Shown piece by piece: positions 1 to 8,757 of a stretch of DNA of 64,000 nt. Within the stretch, counting starts at the first letter, position 1. Each line of letters opens with the position of its first letter. This DNA comes from Methylocaldum marinum (GTDB taxonomy: Bacteria > Pseudomonadota > Gammaproteobacteria > Methylococcales > Methylococcaceae). The stretch is from contig NZ_AP017928.1 of assembly GCF_003584645.1 (NCBI RefSeq), forward strand, positions 4,850,833 through 4,914,832, read 5' to 3'. The position numbers were made by a program, and so were the translations under genes. The notes beneath the pieces were generated by a model. The model worked only from the letters and a program-made list of their open reading frames with translations, had not been told where the DNA came from and did no database searches.

Positions 1-44
1 GATTCGTTTCATCCGGACTACAGGCGGTGGGTTCGCGGTCGGAG

Positions 45-126
45 TAGCCTGGATGGAGTGCAAGCAGAATGCGGGGACTCCGGGGCTTCGAGCGTCCGGG
101 ATCCCGCTTGCCTCGTATGCGGGCTA
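45..126. repeat. imperfect inverted repeat of the TAGCC-GGAT dispersed type
   Basis: The left arm beginning TAGCCTGGATGGAG at 45 and the right arm ending GTATGCGGGCTA at 126 are imperfect inverted repeats, and both contain GCAAGC or its complement. The ATCCGGACTACA at 11-22 looks like the end of a similar element. Short ORFs can be drawn through this stretch, but none looks like a protein. Apart from this repeat nothing is recognised in bases 1-346. Confidence 0.4.
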
Positions 127-346
127 TGGTTCGGCAAGACCGCGTTTCGGCACGAGAAAGGACCTCAACCTTCCCCTTTACTCGACATTGAAAAATGTAG
201 GGAGCGCTCGAAGTTGTCTTCGTCGCGAATCAAGGGTTTCCAAAACCGCCACTACCAAATTCTGCGGCGACGCTGCGGTTGTCAGGCATCGCTCACGGCC
301 TGTTCGACGCCGCCACAAGCCCGCCATGCCTTGGTGAATATCCTTT

Positions 347-567
347 AGGACCATTCGTTCACCGCAACCATCGCTTTCTTGGGCGGTTTCGACCGGTTCG
401 CGCTGTTGATGAACACCACCGATCCGATGATGATCGCCGACGCCGACAGGATGCGCGGGGTCAAGGGTTCCTGCGTAAACCGGTTGCCGAGGAACACCGC
501 CACCAAGGGATTGACGTAGGCGTAGGTCGCGACCAGCGGGATGGGCGCGTTTTGTAAAAGCCAGGCG
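347..567 (-). pseudogene. duplicated 3' fragment of an EamA/DMT transporter gene
   Basis: This segment is a diverged copy of the last ~230 bases of the intact EamA gene at 4584-5513 (compare 4580-4809). The two share long identical stretches, including GGGATGGGCGCGTTTTGTAAAAG. The copy lacks 9 bases of a GACCGGTTC duplication, and its stop codon has changed from CTA to CCA on the plus strand, so it no longer ends where the gene should. Identity stops abruptly at 567, where the ABC ATPase fragment begins. It is a recombination or duplication scar, not a gene. Confidence 0.8.
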
Positions 568-841
568 CGGTCAAGTGCGGAAACAGCCCTCCTTCCTGGA
601 TGACGTAGCCCATTCGGCGGCGCAGCGCCAGGACCGTAGCTGCGGTAACCGGCATGCCCATCAGCTCGACGGTGCCGCGGTCCGGCCGGACCAGGCCGTT
701 GACCAGCCGGATCAGCGTGGATTTGCCGCAGCCGCTCGCTCCGATGATTACCGTCACTTGCCCCTTCGGAATCGAAAGATCGATCTCGCGCAGCACGGGA
801 ACGCCCTCATAGCTTTTGCTGACTCGTGACAGTTTGAGCAT
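568..841 (-). pseudogene. truncated ABC transporter ATPase (osmoprotectant/amino-acid type), N-terminal part only
   Basis: Translation from the ATG at 841 gives a good ABC ATPase N-terminus. It has a Walker A motif (GASGCGKST, about residues 34-42), then the Q-loop region (GYVIQEGGLFPHLT, about residues 78-91). After that the reading frame runs into the EamA-derived sequence and is nonsense. The signature motif, Walker B and H-loop are all missing, so no ATPase can be made. The IQEGGLFPHLT wording resembles OpuBA/ProV-like ATPases. No permease gene lies nearby. Confidence 0.8.
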
Positions 842-993
842 ACGGGGATCATACCGGCAAACGGCACGATCGGGGATCGATTCCGGTTGGGCTGAGGACT
901 ATGCCGCAGCCGGCACTGACTGAAGGATCAGCAGGCTTACCGCATTCCGGATGCCGTGAAGAACGTCAGGGGTGTCCAACAGAGCGTTCGGAA

Positions 994-1974
994 CTACCGG
1001 CGTCCAGGCCCCAACGCGTGCTGCCGGTATTCCCGCGGCGAGCAGCCGAAGCGCTGCCTGAAAGCCCGGCTGAAATGGGACAGATCGTTGAACCCCCAGC
1101 GGAAGGCGATTTCGGACAGGCTGTGGCCGGCGTGCGCCGGGTCGAGGAGGTCCTTGCCGCACTGGTCCAGCCGGCGCCGCCAGACGTGGCGCATCAGGGA
1201 GGTTTCCTCGTCCTTGAAGAGATCGTTGATATAGCGGGACGACAGGCCCGTGCCCTTCGCCACCGTGCCGGCATTCAGTCCGGGTTCGGCAAGATGGCGC
1301 TCGACGAACGCCTTGACCCGATACAGCGAGTGCGAACGGCTTCGTGAGAGGCTGAAATTTCCCGGACGCACCGAGGTCAGGGCCAGGGTCAGGAGGTCGA
1401 GGGCGTGTCCGGCGAGAGCGGAGAACTCGCGGGAATTCATACGGCCCGCCTGCCCGGCGGACGCACGGAGGAACCGGGATGCCACGGCGCCCATGGCTTC
1501 GGTTCCGGGAATCCGCAGCGCCGTGCAGTGTTCGATTCCGGCGATTCTTTCCCGCAGCATCCCCCGGGGGATGGAGACGATCAGTTTCGAGAAGCTCCGG
1601 GGACAGTGGATGCGATGCGGTCGGGTGGCATCGTAGAGGGTGATGTCCCCGGGCCTCAGAAATACTTCCCGCCCCTGCTGATCCAGGGAGTACCGGCCCG
1701 AGAGCAGGACCACCGCGAAATAAGCGTCCTGATCGGCCCGATAAGGCTCGCCCGGCAGCCGTTCGATGCCGATCGCGTTGGAACGGATCACGGAGAGGCG
1801 CAGGTCTTGCCACGGATGGATCGTCATCTCGTTGAACAATGCGCCGTCGGCCGGCGGGCCGATTTCCACCCTGACGTACTCCCGGCCGATGACTTCCCGC
1901 AGCCAGCCGTGCCTTTCCCGTCTCGGCACATCGGCCGTGGATAGCGTTACGGCCGTACTGTTGGTCGTGTCCAT
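994..1974 (-). CDS. AraC family transcriptional regulator
   Basis: A protein of about 326 residues with the usual two-part AraC layout. The N-terminal ~200 residues are cupin-like, with a typical LRPGDITLYDATRPHRI strand pattern. The C-terminal ~100 residues carry two helix-turn-helix motifs ending in the family signature (AFRWGFNDLSHFSRAFRQRFGCSPREYR). The ATG at 1974 is preferred to an upstream TTG at 1998 because family members start close to this point. The gene stands alone between the ABC pseudogene and a divergent membrane protein gene. The effector and target genes cannot be read from the sequence. Confidence 0.9.
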   Translation of the reverse strand: MDTTNSTAVTLSTADVPRRERHGWLREVIGREYVRVEIGPPADGALFNEMTIHPWQDLRLSVIRSNAIGIERLPGEPYRADQDAYFAVVLLSGRYSLDQQGREVFLRPGDITLYDATRPHRIHCPRSFSKLIVSIPRGMLRERIAGIEHCTALRIPGTEAMGAVASRFLRASAGQAGRMNSREFSALAGHALDLLTLALTSVRPGNFSLSRSRSHSLYRVKAFVERHLAEPGLNAGTVAKGTGLSSRYINDLFKDEETSLMRHVWRRRLDQCGKDLLDPAHAGHSLSEIAFRWGFNDLSHFSRAFRQRFGCSPREYRQHALGPGRR

Positions 1975-2152
1975 GGATAGAGTCCCCGTCGTTCGCAATG
2001 AGCCCGCATGGTAGGCGTGCGGTAAACCGCTGTAAACGGCCGAACCGCCGTTTCAGTCAAGTTTTACTTCCGTTCCGGGCCGGCGAATAAAGGCCGGGGG
2101 ATTGATACTGTGCAGCGCCGATGGGTAACCGGAAAAGAAGAAGAGAATAGCC

Positions 2153-2599
2153 ATGCATCGAGATTCGGAACTTGCGGGGAACGTGATATTGATCAGGGGC
2201 GCCACACTGTGGCTGTTGATGGCCCTGGTGCTAGCCTGGTGCATGGTCGGTCTGGGGTTCGGGGTGCCCGTGCTGCCCACCATTTTCGGGGGCAAGTTCT
2301 CCCGCCTCTTGCAGGCGCACCTGGATTTTCTGCTCATGAGCGCCCTGATTTTCGGATTCTATGCCGCCCGTGTGCCGCTGCCCTGGCACGTGCGCTGGGC
2401 CATGGTGGTCGGCGCATTCACCAATTCCAGCCTGTTCCTGATGCGGGCGATGTTTCCGGTGCTGGATACGCCCGCGCCGACGGAAGGCTGGTTTCAGGCG
2501 GCATTCCGTTCGTATCTGCTGGCTAGCATCGTGCTCACCAGCTACGGTTTCGGCAAGGGGGCGATTATCGTTTTGCGGTCGACTTTCAGAAACGGCTAA
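2153..2599 (+). CDS. small four-helix integral membrane protein
   Basis: A protein of 148 residues with about four hydrophobic segments (roughly 14-36, 54-72, 82-104 and 120-140). The hydrophobicity is sustained and the start is preceded by a purine-rich AAGAAGAAGAGAA. It vaguely recalls the hydroxylaminobenzene mutase-like family of small membrane proteins (GFYAAR...W...GAFTNSSLFL), but the match is not firm enough to name a function. It diverges from the AraC gene at 994-1974, which may control it. The next 600 bases downstream are insertion debris. Confidence 0.65.
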   Translation: MHRDSELAGNVILIRGATLWLLMALVLAWCMVGLGFGVPVLPTIFGGKFSRLLQAHLDFLLMSALIFGFYAARVPLPWHVRWAMVVGAFTNSSLFLMRAMFPVLDTPAPTEGWFQAAFRSYLLASIVLTSYGFGKGAIIVLRSTFRNG

Positions 2600-2626
2600 A
2601 GCCGGCGCGATTCTCATCACGGTTTC

Positions 2627-2697
2627 GAGCACTTTCATATTTACCGTACGGAAACTTGCGAGCAGGTCGGGAATCCTTTTCCGAGGCAACGGGTTGA
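2627..2697 (+). repeat. 5' fragment of the composite REP-like element
   Basis: The leader GAGCACTTTCATATTTACCG followed by GGTCGGGAATCCTTTTCCGA matches the start of the elements at 50618 and 57882. The homology ends where the IS3-type transposase remnant begins, so this copy was truncated at or by that junction. Confidence 0.6.
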
Positions 2698-2970
2698 CCA
2701 ACCGCCTATTGCGAAAGCCTGTTTCGGACACTCAAATATACCCCTGCTTATCCATCGAAGCCCTTCGAAAGCCTCGATGCCGCGCGGCAATGGGTGCACC
2801 GGTTCGTCCAATGGTACAACCATGAACATCGGCACAGCGCCATCCAGTTTGTCACCCCTGCCGAACGCTGGAGTCGGCAGATTCGAAACTGGGACCCTGT
2901 GCGAGAGGTCTGGCTCAATCCGGAAAAGCCAGTCACTACGAACACCGTTCTTGTAAAAAATACAGTGTAG
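2698..2970 (+). pseudogene. 3' remnant of an IS3-family transposase (OrfB, rve domain)
   Basis: A reading frame opens just after a TGA at 2695 and ends with TAG at 2968-2970. It encodes the extreme C-terminus of an IS3-type DDE integrase: AYCESLFRTLKY, then a WVHRFVQWYNHEHRHS block, then TPAERW. The conserved Glu and the WYN..RRHS-like block are clear. Upstream D residues, orfA and terminal inverted repeats are absent. The 5' side is fused to a REP fragment, so it is dead debris. Confidence 0.85.
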
Positions 2971-3192
2971 AAAACGCGGCAACAATCTTGACAATTACCG
3001 TGCTCGGTGAACCTATCGGAAAAAGAAGCCGAATACTTATCAGCAAGCGATAAATGTCTATACTTTCGCTTAAATTGGTGCCCATGTATGGGGTTTTGCT
3101 GCTCTCTATCCATCCTACGCGGGCTTGCTCTGACTCGGTTTAGTCGGAGAGAAAAAAGCTGACATCAGGAAAGTCATTAGAGGGGTTAAGAA

Positions 3193-3426
3193 ATGTCTTT
3201 CGCCGAACTTATAATTTGCGTCGCACTTGCTAGTGCCTTGGTGACTGTCGCGACACTCATACTAAATAGAAGAAAAATACCGAACATAAAGACAGATGAA
3301 GATGTCTTGGAACTGCTAAGCGCAGGGAAACGAATAAAAGCGATAAAAGCATACCGTCAATTGCATAAATCTAGTCTGAAAGTGGCAAAAGCATTTATTG
3401 ATAGCCATCTCCAAACTGAGAAATGA
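3193..3426 (+). CDS. membrane-anchored small protein with a bL12 C-terminal-like domain
   Basis: A protein of 77 residues, with an N-terminal transmembrane helix (about 4-24) followed by a charged segment (about 35-75). That segment reads like the ribosomal protein L7/L12 C-terminal fold found in stand-alone bacterial proteins (VLELLSAGKRIKAIKAYRQ...LKVAKAFID). An AGGGG ribosome site lies just before the ATG. It overlaps the spacer of the next ORF (start 3437), suggesting a two-gene unit. The unit is visibly AT-richer than its surroundings, which suggests transfer. Function unknown. Confidence 0.7.
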   Translation: MSFAELIICVALASALVTVATLILNRRKIPNIKTDEDVLELLSAGKRIKAIKAYRQLHKSSLKVAKAFIDSHLQTEK

Positions 3427-3436
3427 GGTTAGCCTA

Positions 3437-3925
3437 ATGACCAATAGAACATTTTCTGAGGCGTTTGCGGCAAACATGGAAGCATTGGGTCTTCCAGTTC
3501 CGCAGTCATTGTTTGGCACTTTGAATACGACATTAGCGACGGTAGGCGCGATAGCTGGTGGTATAACAATGGTAGGGGCGAGCGCGACCGTGTCGGAGAT
3601 ATTCCTGACAGTTCCAGTCGGTTTGGGGACCGCTGCAACAGCAGCGGCTGTAACTGAAATAGTCGCGGTGGTAGGCGCATGTGCTGCTTCGTTTTACCTA
3701 GGAGCTTGTATTGGCTCAGTTCTTATAGCTGCATATGAAACACTAGATTTGCGCGATCTGGCTAAGGTCGCAAACTGGATGGGTGATCTTGCGGCAGACC
3801 TCAAAAAGGATGTTTCAGACTTCTTGAGGGAAGTCCACGGAAAACATCCTCAACTGTCACCTACTCGAAAAAGTCATGTACTTGCCTTGAGGATGAAGGG
3901 TGCTCCGAATTTTTCAGTCGCATAG
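3437..3925 (+). CDS. hypothetical Gly/Ala-rich membrane-inserting protein
   Basis: A protein of 162 residues from the ATG at 3437, which has GAGG ten bases upstream. A reading frame open from 3398 exists, but that start lies inside the previous gene. Two long Gly/Ala/Val-rich hydrophobic stretches (about residues 30-60 and 65-100) are followed by a charged, basic C-terminal third. The layout resembles pore-forming or colicin-like hydrophobic hairpins, or a small membrane effector, but no family is recognised. It shares the low-GC islet with the bL12-like gene immediately upstream and is probably co-transcribed with it. Confidence 0.6.
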   Translation: MTNRTFSEAFAANMEALGLPVPQSLFGTLNTTLATVGAIAGGITMVGASATVSEIFLTVPVGLGTAATAAAVTEIVAVVGACAASFYLGACIGSVLIAAYETLDLRDLAKVANWMGDLAADLKKDVSDFLREVHGKHPQLSPTRKSHVLALRMKGAPNFSVA

Positions 3926-3993
3926 AATCGGGGCGACAGCATGTTGCCCAGTTCTGCGCTCCAGCCGGCCCATTGTAGAAGTTCTCCAGCGCT

Positions 3994-4518
3994 TCATTCC
4001 GCCTTGACGGAATCGAGTTCGCAAAGGCTCGGCAGCCAGGGAAGGTCGGTGACGCCGTAGTCGTAGCCGAGCCGGCTCAACAGGGCTGTCAATTGCCCGC
4101 GGTGGTGGGTCTGGTGGTTGAAGAGATGCGTCACCAGCAGCCGGAACGGTCGAGTCCGGGTTTTGCCGTCGGAAAGGCTGGTGTAGGTGAAGGGCTGGGC
4201 GAGGCGGTCGGGCGAGAGTGTCCGGGTCCAGTCGAGAATCCGGCGGTCCATGGCTTCGCGTTCCCTCCGCAAGCCGTCGAAATCGGAATGAAGCTCTTGG
4301 TCCAAGGCAGCGCTCGGCAGGGGCTGCCCTGTAAAACGTCCCATCCAGATGATGTCGGCCAGGAGCAGGTGATTGAGCGTGCCGTGTATCGAGCGGAAAA
4401 AGACGCCGAGATCCTTTTTCCGCAGTTCGTCCGGAATCTCGGCGCAGACCCGGTAGAGCTTCTCGTTCATCCAGGCGTTGTATTCGGCTAGGGTTTCGTA
4501 ATAGCCGTGCTCGTGCAT
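3994..4518 (-). CDS. DinB family protein (DUF664/four-helix metal-binding fold)
   Basis: A protein of 174 residues with the DinB-superfamily pattern. An early YNAWMNEKLY helix is followed by SIHGTLNHLLLADIIW with the first ligand His, then the late THLFNHQTHHRGQLTALL helix with the second and third His. These three histidines form the usual divalent-metal site. Members act as bacillithiol- or mycothiol-type transferases or thiol-linked detoxification enzymes, and the substrate here is unknown. It lies 65 bases after the EamA gene on the same strand, so it may be the last gene of the PhzF operon. Confidence 0.9.
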   Translation of the reverse strand: MHEHGYYETLAEYNAWMNEKLYRVCAEIPDELRKKDLGVFFRSIHGTLNHLLLADIIWMGRFTGQPLPSAALDQELHSDFDGLRREREAMDRRILDWTRTLSPDRLAQPFTYTSLSDGKTRTRPFRLLVTHLFNHQTHHRGQLTALLSRLGYDYGVTDLPWLPSLCELDSVKAE

Positions 4519-4583
4519 GGGTAGATTGCTCCATTCCGAAGTTTTTGCCGCCCGTATGCAGGGCGGCGGGATATGGGTAAGGA

Positions 4584-5513
4584 CTATTCGTTCGCCGTAA
4601 CCATCGCTTTCTTGGGCGGTTTCGACCGGTTCGACCGGCCCGCGCTGTTGATGAACACCACCGACCCGACGATGATCGCCGACGCCGCCAAAATCCGCGG
4701 GGTCAAGGGTTCCTGCGCGAACCAGTTGCCGAGGAACACCGCCACCAGCGGATTGACGTAGGCATAGGTCGCCACCAGCGGGATGGGCGCGTTTTGTAAA
4801 AGCCAGGCGTAGGCGACGAAACCGATCATCGAGCCGAAAGCGATGAGATAGGCCAAGGCGAGCCACGAGTCGGTGGAAACCTGCACAAAGCTGAATCCCT
4901 TCAATTCTCCGTTGGCCGCGCTGGCGGCCATCAGGGCGAAGCCGCCGGTCAGCATTTCCGCGCCCGTGGTCATCAAGGCGGACTTCGGCAGGTCGAGGGT
5001 CTTGCCGCAGATCGAGCCGATCGCCCATAGAAAACCGGCGATCAGGAGCGCCGTCACGCCGAAGACGTTCAAATGCAGCCCGTCGGAAAATTCCGAAGGC
5101 CCGACCAGCAGGTAAATCCCGCTGAAACCGATGGCCAGGCCGGCGATGACGCCAGCGGTCGGTCTGCCGCCGTTCGGCCTGAGCGCGTCGGCGATCACCA
5201 TGAACATCGGTACCGCGCCGATGATCAGCGCGGCGATGCCCGAAGGGACGGTCTGCTCGGCCCACGAGACCAGCCCGTTACCGCCGAGGAGGAGCAGGGT
5301 GCCGACAATGGCCGCCGAGCGCCATTGGCGAAGGGTTGGCGGAGCATCGCCGGCCGCGCGTCGCCAGATCAGAAGGATCGCGCCCGAAACGAGAAAGCGA
5401 AGCCCGCCCGACAGAAACGGCGGCAGCGTCTCCACCGCGAAGCGGATCACCAGGTAGGTCGAACCCCAGACGATATAAACCGCCAGCAGCGCAATCCAAA
5501 TTTTCGTCTTCAT
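4584..5513 (-). CDS. EamA/DMT superfamily permease (YedA-like)
   Basis: A protein of 309 residues with ten predicted transmembrane helices in two EamA repeats. The first repeat has the typical IVWGSTYLVIRF start, and the second has LLQNAPIPLVATYAYVNPLVAVFLG. Such permeases export amino acids or other small metabolites across the inner membrane. The ATG overlaps the stop of the upstream aminotransferase by 4 bases (ATGA), implying translational coupling and possibly export of that enzyme's product or substrate. The 3' end has been duplicated at 347-567. Confidence 0.92.
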   Translation of the reverse strand: MKTKIWIALLAVYIVWGSTYLVIRFAVETLPPFLSGGLRFLVSGAILLIWRRAAGDAPPTLRQWRSAAIVGTLLLLGGNGLVSWAEQTVPSGIAALIIGAVPMFMVIADALRPNGGRPTAGVIAGLAIGFSGIYLLVGPSEFSDGLHLNVFGVTALLIAGFLWAIGSICGKTLDLPKSALMTTGAEMLTGGFALMAASAANGELKGFSFVQVSTDSWLALAYLIAFGSMIGFVAYAWLLQNAPIPLVATYAYVNPLVAVFLGNWFAQEPLTPRILAASAIIVGSVVFINSAGRSNRSKPPKKAMVTANE

Positions 5514-6670
5514 TTGGCGAACTCGCCCAAAATTTCCGCGATCAAGGCGACGCCCCGCTCGATGTTTTCCGGCGCCGCATGGCTGAAATTCAAGCGCAAG
5601 GCCGAGTAGCGGAGGGCAGGGGCGGGAAAGAACGGATCGCCCGGCATGAACGCGACGTCGCGCGTCAGGGCCGCGTGCAGCGCCGCCAGGGTGTCGCACT
5701 CGCGGGTCAGTCGCAGCCAGAAGAATAATCCGCCGGCCGGCGCCCGCCACTCGGCGAGTTCCTCGAAATGGCGTTCCAGGGCGGCCTGCATGGCATCGCG
5801 CCGTTCCCCGTAGATTCGGATCATCCGGGCCATGTGTTCGTCGAACCCGGCAGAGCCCAGAAACCGTGCTAGCCAGGCCTGGCCGATCCGGTTGGTGTGC
5901 AGGTCGCTGGATTGCTTCAGCCGAACCAGTCCGGAAAAGAGCGACGGCGACGAAGCGAGATAGCCCACCCGCAAACCCGGCGCGGTGATCTTGGAAAAGC
6001 TCCCGAGATAAACCCAGGGTGCCCGTTCCAGATAGGTGCAGATCGGGGTCCGGTCGACCGGGCGGTAGACCAGGTCCCGGTACGGGTCGTCTTCGACCAG
6101 GGGGATGTCGGTTTCGTCCAGAACTTTGGCTACCGCGCGCCGGATTTCGTCGGTGTAGCAAAACCCGGACGGGTTCTGGAACGTCGGGATGAGGTAGACG
6201 AACGCCGGCCGGCGATAAGCTATGGCACGGCGAAGATCGTCCGGGTCGATGCCGTCGGCGGCCAGCGGAAGCCCTTTGAATTCCGCGCCGTACACCCCGA
6301 GAGCCTGGATCGTCGCGAGATAGGTGGGCGCTTCCAGTAAAACCTTGGCGCCTTCGTCGACGAACAGTTTGCCGACCAGGTCGATGCCCTGTTGCGAGCC
6401 GGACGTCACCAGCACCCGTTCGACGCTGCAATCCATGCCCAGTGTCGACAGGTTTTGCGCGATCAGGCTGCGCAGGGCCGGTTCGCCTTCGCTGGGGCCG
6501 TATTGCCGATAATCGTCGGCGAGGCCTTCGAAATCCAGGGGCGGCATCACTTCGGCGGCCGGCAGGCCGCCGGCGAATGAAATCACGCCGGGCCGCTGGG
6601 TGATTTGCAGAATATCGCGGATCAGGGAGCTGGTGAGCCGTTCGGCACGGCGGGACAATCGAATCGTCAT
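5510..6670 (-). CDS. PLP-dependent aminotransferase, class I/II (2-aminoadipate/LysN-like)
   Basis: A protein of 386 residues with the fold-type I aminotransferase pattern: the SFAGGLPAAE start region, a YGPSEGEPALR loop, the PLP contact region TSGSQQGID, IPTFQNPSG, and the Schiff-base lysine in GSFSKITAPGLR (about K227). This wording is typical of the LysN / 2-aminoadipate transaminase / aromatic aminotransferase subgroup. The N-terminal GntR-type helix-turn-helix of MocR regulators is absent, so it is an enzyme. It overlaps the PhzF gene upstream and the EamA gene downstream by 4 bases each, forming a tight operon. Confidence 0.9.
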   Translation of the reverse strand: MTIRLSRRAERLTSSLIRDILQITQRPGVISFAGGLPAAEVMPPLDFEGLADDYRQYGPSEGEPALRSLIAQNLSTLGMDCSVERVLVTSGSQQGIDLVGKLFVDEGAKVLLEAPTYLATIQALGVYGAEFKGLPLAADGIDPDDLRRAIAYRRPAFVYLIPTFQNPSGFCYTDEIRRAVAKVLDETDIPLVEDDPYRDLVYRPVDRTPICTYLERAPWVYLGSFSKITAPGLRVGYLASSPSLFSGLVRLKQSSDLHTNRIGQAWLARFLGSAGFDEHMARMIRIYGERRDAMQAALERHFEELAEWRAPAGGLFFWLRLTRECDTLAALHAALTRDVAFMPGDPFFPAPALRYSALRLNFSHAAPENIERGVALIAEILGEFAK

Positions 6671-7476
6671 GGGATCGTTGATTCCTCGGTAAAGAATTGA
6701 AGCTGTATTTCGCCTTGCAGGTATTTTACGGCCCGGCCCGAGATGAGAACGCGTTCGCCCCGCAGCTCGCACTCGAGTTCGCCGCCCCGGCTGGACAGTT
6801 GTCGCGCGGTGAAGCGGGTTTTCCCGGTACGCTCCGCCCAGTAGGTCGTCAGCAGGCAGTGCGCCGCGCCGGTGACCGGATCTTCCGGTATTCCGACCTT
6901 GGGCGCGAACATGCGCGAAACGAAATCGACGGTTCGGCCCGGCGCCGTGACGATGACGCCCATCAGGTCGAGCTCCGCCAACGCCGAAAAATCCGGGCGC
7001 ATCGAGCGGATTTCCGCTTCGTCGGCAAATAGGCAAAGGTACATGGCATCGCGCCGGACCTCCAGGGGGCTGCGGCCCAGTCCTTTGGCCAAGAGGTCCG
7101 GGCAGTCGGAGATCCGTCCGCGACTCGCCGGAAAATCCAGGGTCATGAGCCCGTCTTCCCGGCTCACGCGCAGTTCGCCGCTGCGGCTGTCGAAGCGCAC
7201 CTCCCGCAAGCTCGGCTCGATTTCCTGGAACACCACGTAAGCCGAGGCCAGTGTCGCATGGCCGCAGAGGTCCACTTCGACCGTGGGCGTGAACCAGCGT
7301 AAGCGATAGCGCCCGTTTCCGCCGACCAGGAAAGCGGTCTCGGAAAGATTGTTCTCGGCGGCGATGGATTGCAGAACCGCATCGTCCAGCCAGCGCTCGA
7401 GTACGCACACGGCAGCCGGGTTGCCGCCGAACGGGCGAGTGGTGAATGCATCGATCTGAAAAATGGGAATGTGCAT
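6667..7476 (-). CDS. PhzF family isomerase
   Basis: A protein of 269 residues with the diaminopimelate-epimerase-like fold of the PhzF family. It has the N-terminal QIDAFTTRPFGGNPAAVC, the catalytic glutamate in ENNLSETAFL (E46), VDLCGHATLASAYV, and the second-half motif IPEDPVTGAAHC. Length and motifs are complete. Only some family members make phenazines, and no other phz gene is here, so the reaction is unknown. It is the first gene of the operon with the aminotransferase and EamA permease. Confidence 0.92.
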   Translation of the reverse strand: MHIPIFQIDAFTTRPFGGNPAAVCVLERWLDDAVLQSIAAENNLSETAFLVGGNGRYRLRWFTPTVEVDLCGHATLASAYVVFQEIEPSLREVRFDSRSGELRVSREDGLMTLDFPASRGRISDCPDLLAKGLGRSPLEVRRDAMYLCLFADEAEIRSMRPDFSALAELDLMGVIVTAPGRTVDFVSRMFAPKVGIPEDPVTGAAHCLLTTYWAERTGKTRFTARQLSSRGGELECELRGERVLISGRAVKYLQGEIQLQFFTEESTIP

Positions 7477-7534
7477 GGATTTTTTGCCTTCCTAGAGTGT
7501 TTCTTATTGCGGCTTGGCGGTGAGCATCGGAAAT

Positions 7535-7690
7535 GCGTAGGTCGGCAATCCTTTGCCGACAGAACTCCCGCCGACGGGCTGCGTCGGCAAAGGATTGCCG
7601 ACCGACTTCGCGCTCTATGCCAAACCGAAAAATGTTGGTTTAGTAGGCCGGGAATCCTTTCCCGGCGTAACGGCTCGACCAAGCCACCTT
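7535..7690. repeat. cluster of REP-like palindromes
   Basis: Two copies of the GTCGGCAATCCTTTGCCGAC-type palindrome (about 7541 and 7583, in opposite senses) are followed by one GCCGGGAATCCTTTCCCGGC palindrome (about 7648). The same two palindrome families recur throughout the window. Confidence 0.8.
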
Positions 7691-8343
7691 GAGTCGGTGG
7701 GTTACGCTCCGCTATGCCACCACAATAAATGTTCATTCAAATGCCGAATGGACTCTCAGAGTCCGGGCATGCCCACGTAACCGGGCAGGGACCGGATGCG
7801 CGCGATCCACTGTCCGATGTGGGGATAATCGCCCAAGGGGACGCCGCTTTCCGGAGCCAGCGCGACATACGGATAACAGGCGATGTCCGCGATGGTCGGC
7901 CGGTCGGTCGCGAGCCATGGGTTGTTTTCAAGATGGTTTTCCATGACCCCCAGTCCGGATCTTCCCAGCTCCTGGCATTGCGCCGGATCCCAGGGACGAT
8001 TGAATCTGATCGCCGCGCGCGCGCGTGCAAGCCCGTACAGGATTTCGTTTTCCGACAAGGCCAGCCACTGCATGACCTTGGCCATCGCTTCGGGCTCGCT
8101 AGGGAACCAGCGATCGCCGCCGTATTTTCGGGCCAGGTACACCAGAATCGCCATGGAATCCCACACGACGGTGCCGGCATCGTCCAGCACCGGCACCTGG
8201 CCGCGCGGATTCAAGGCCAGGAAGACTGCTTGCTTATGTTCCCCTGTCATCAGGTTGACGGGGATGGATTCGTAGCTCAGCTCCAACAATAGACATTATC
8301 GGAAACCACCTTTCATAACCGGAACAGAGGAAAAGGCCGGCTA

Positions 8344-8757
8344 TCAATAACTCTGGTTTCGGCAGTAGCGCCTGTAATTGTGCAGGCCGCAGGCCAATTC
8401 AATGACGACATCGTCGTAGCCTTCCTTGGTGTTCCTGAACACGTCTTTGACGACGCGGCACCGCTTGATTCCCGAGAGGATGTGTTCGATGATCACGCGG
8501 ATGCTTGAGCGGAGCCGGTTGGCCTCCTGGTCGTCGGCCGAAAGCCGGCCGTTGCGCGGCCTCTTCTTCGGCTGGTGGACTGTGACATTCGCCAGTTCGT
8601 GTCCCTGGAAGCCGCTGTCGCGATACAACTCGACGCCGTCGGGGAACCGGGTCCCTTCTTCGTCGCAGATCTTCTTGTCGTGCTTCTTGCCCTCATGGGT
8701 CGAGCCCAAGTACTTGACCTGCCTGTCCTCCAGGCCGCCGACAAGGTTGTTCTTCAC
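8344..8757 (-). CDS. IS5-family transposase, second frame (OrfB)
   Basis: This is the C-terminal half of the transposase, with the second catalytic aspartate in LYRDSGFQGHE and the catalytic glutamate in IEHILSGIKRCR. The coordinates give the separately open frame. The functional product is most likely made by -1 frameshifting from OrfA at the A8 run at 8767-8774, so the coding sequence really continues from there. All three DDE residues are present across the two frames, so the element may be active. Confidence 0.85.
   Translation of the reverse strand: MKNNLVGGLEDRQVKYLGSTHEGKKHDKKICDEEGTRFPDGVELYRDSGFQGHELANVTVHQPKKRPRNGRLSADDQEANRLRSSIRVIIEHILSGIKRCRVVKDVFRNTKEGYDDVVIELACGLHNYRRYCRNQSY

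Noticed and set aside
53-348. Overlapping small reading frames at the left edge
   Set aside because: Composition is Arg/Ser-rich and unlike protein, no motif or ribosome site is seen, and the frames run through a dispersed inverted repeat.
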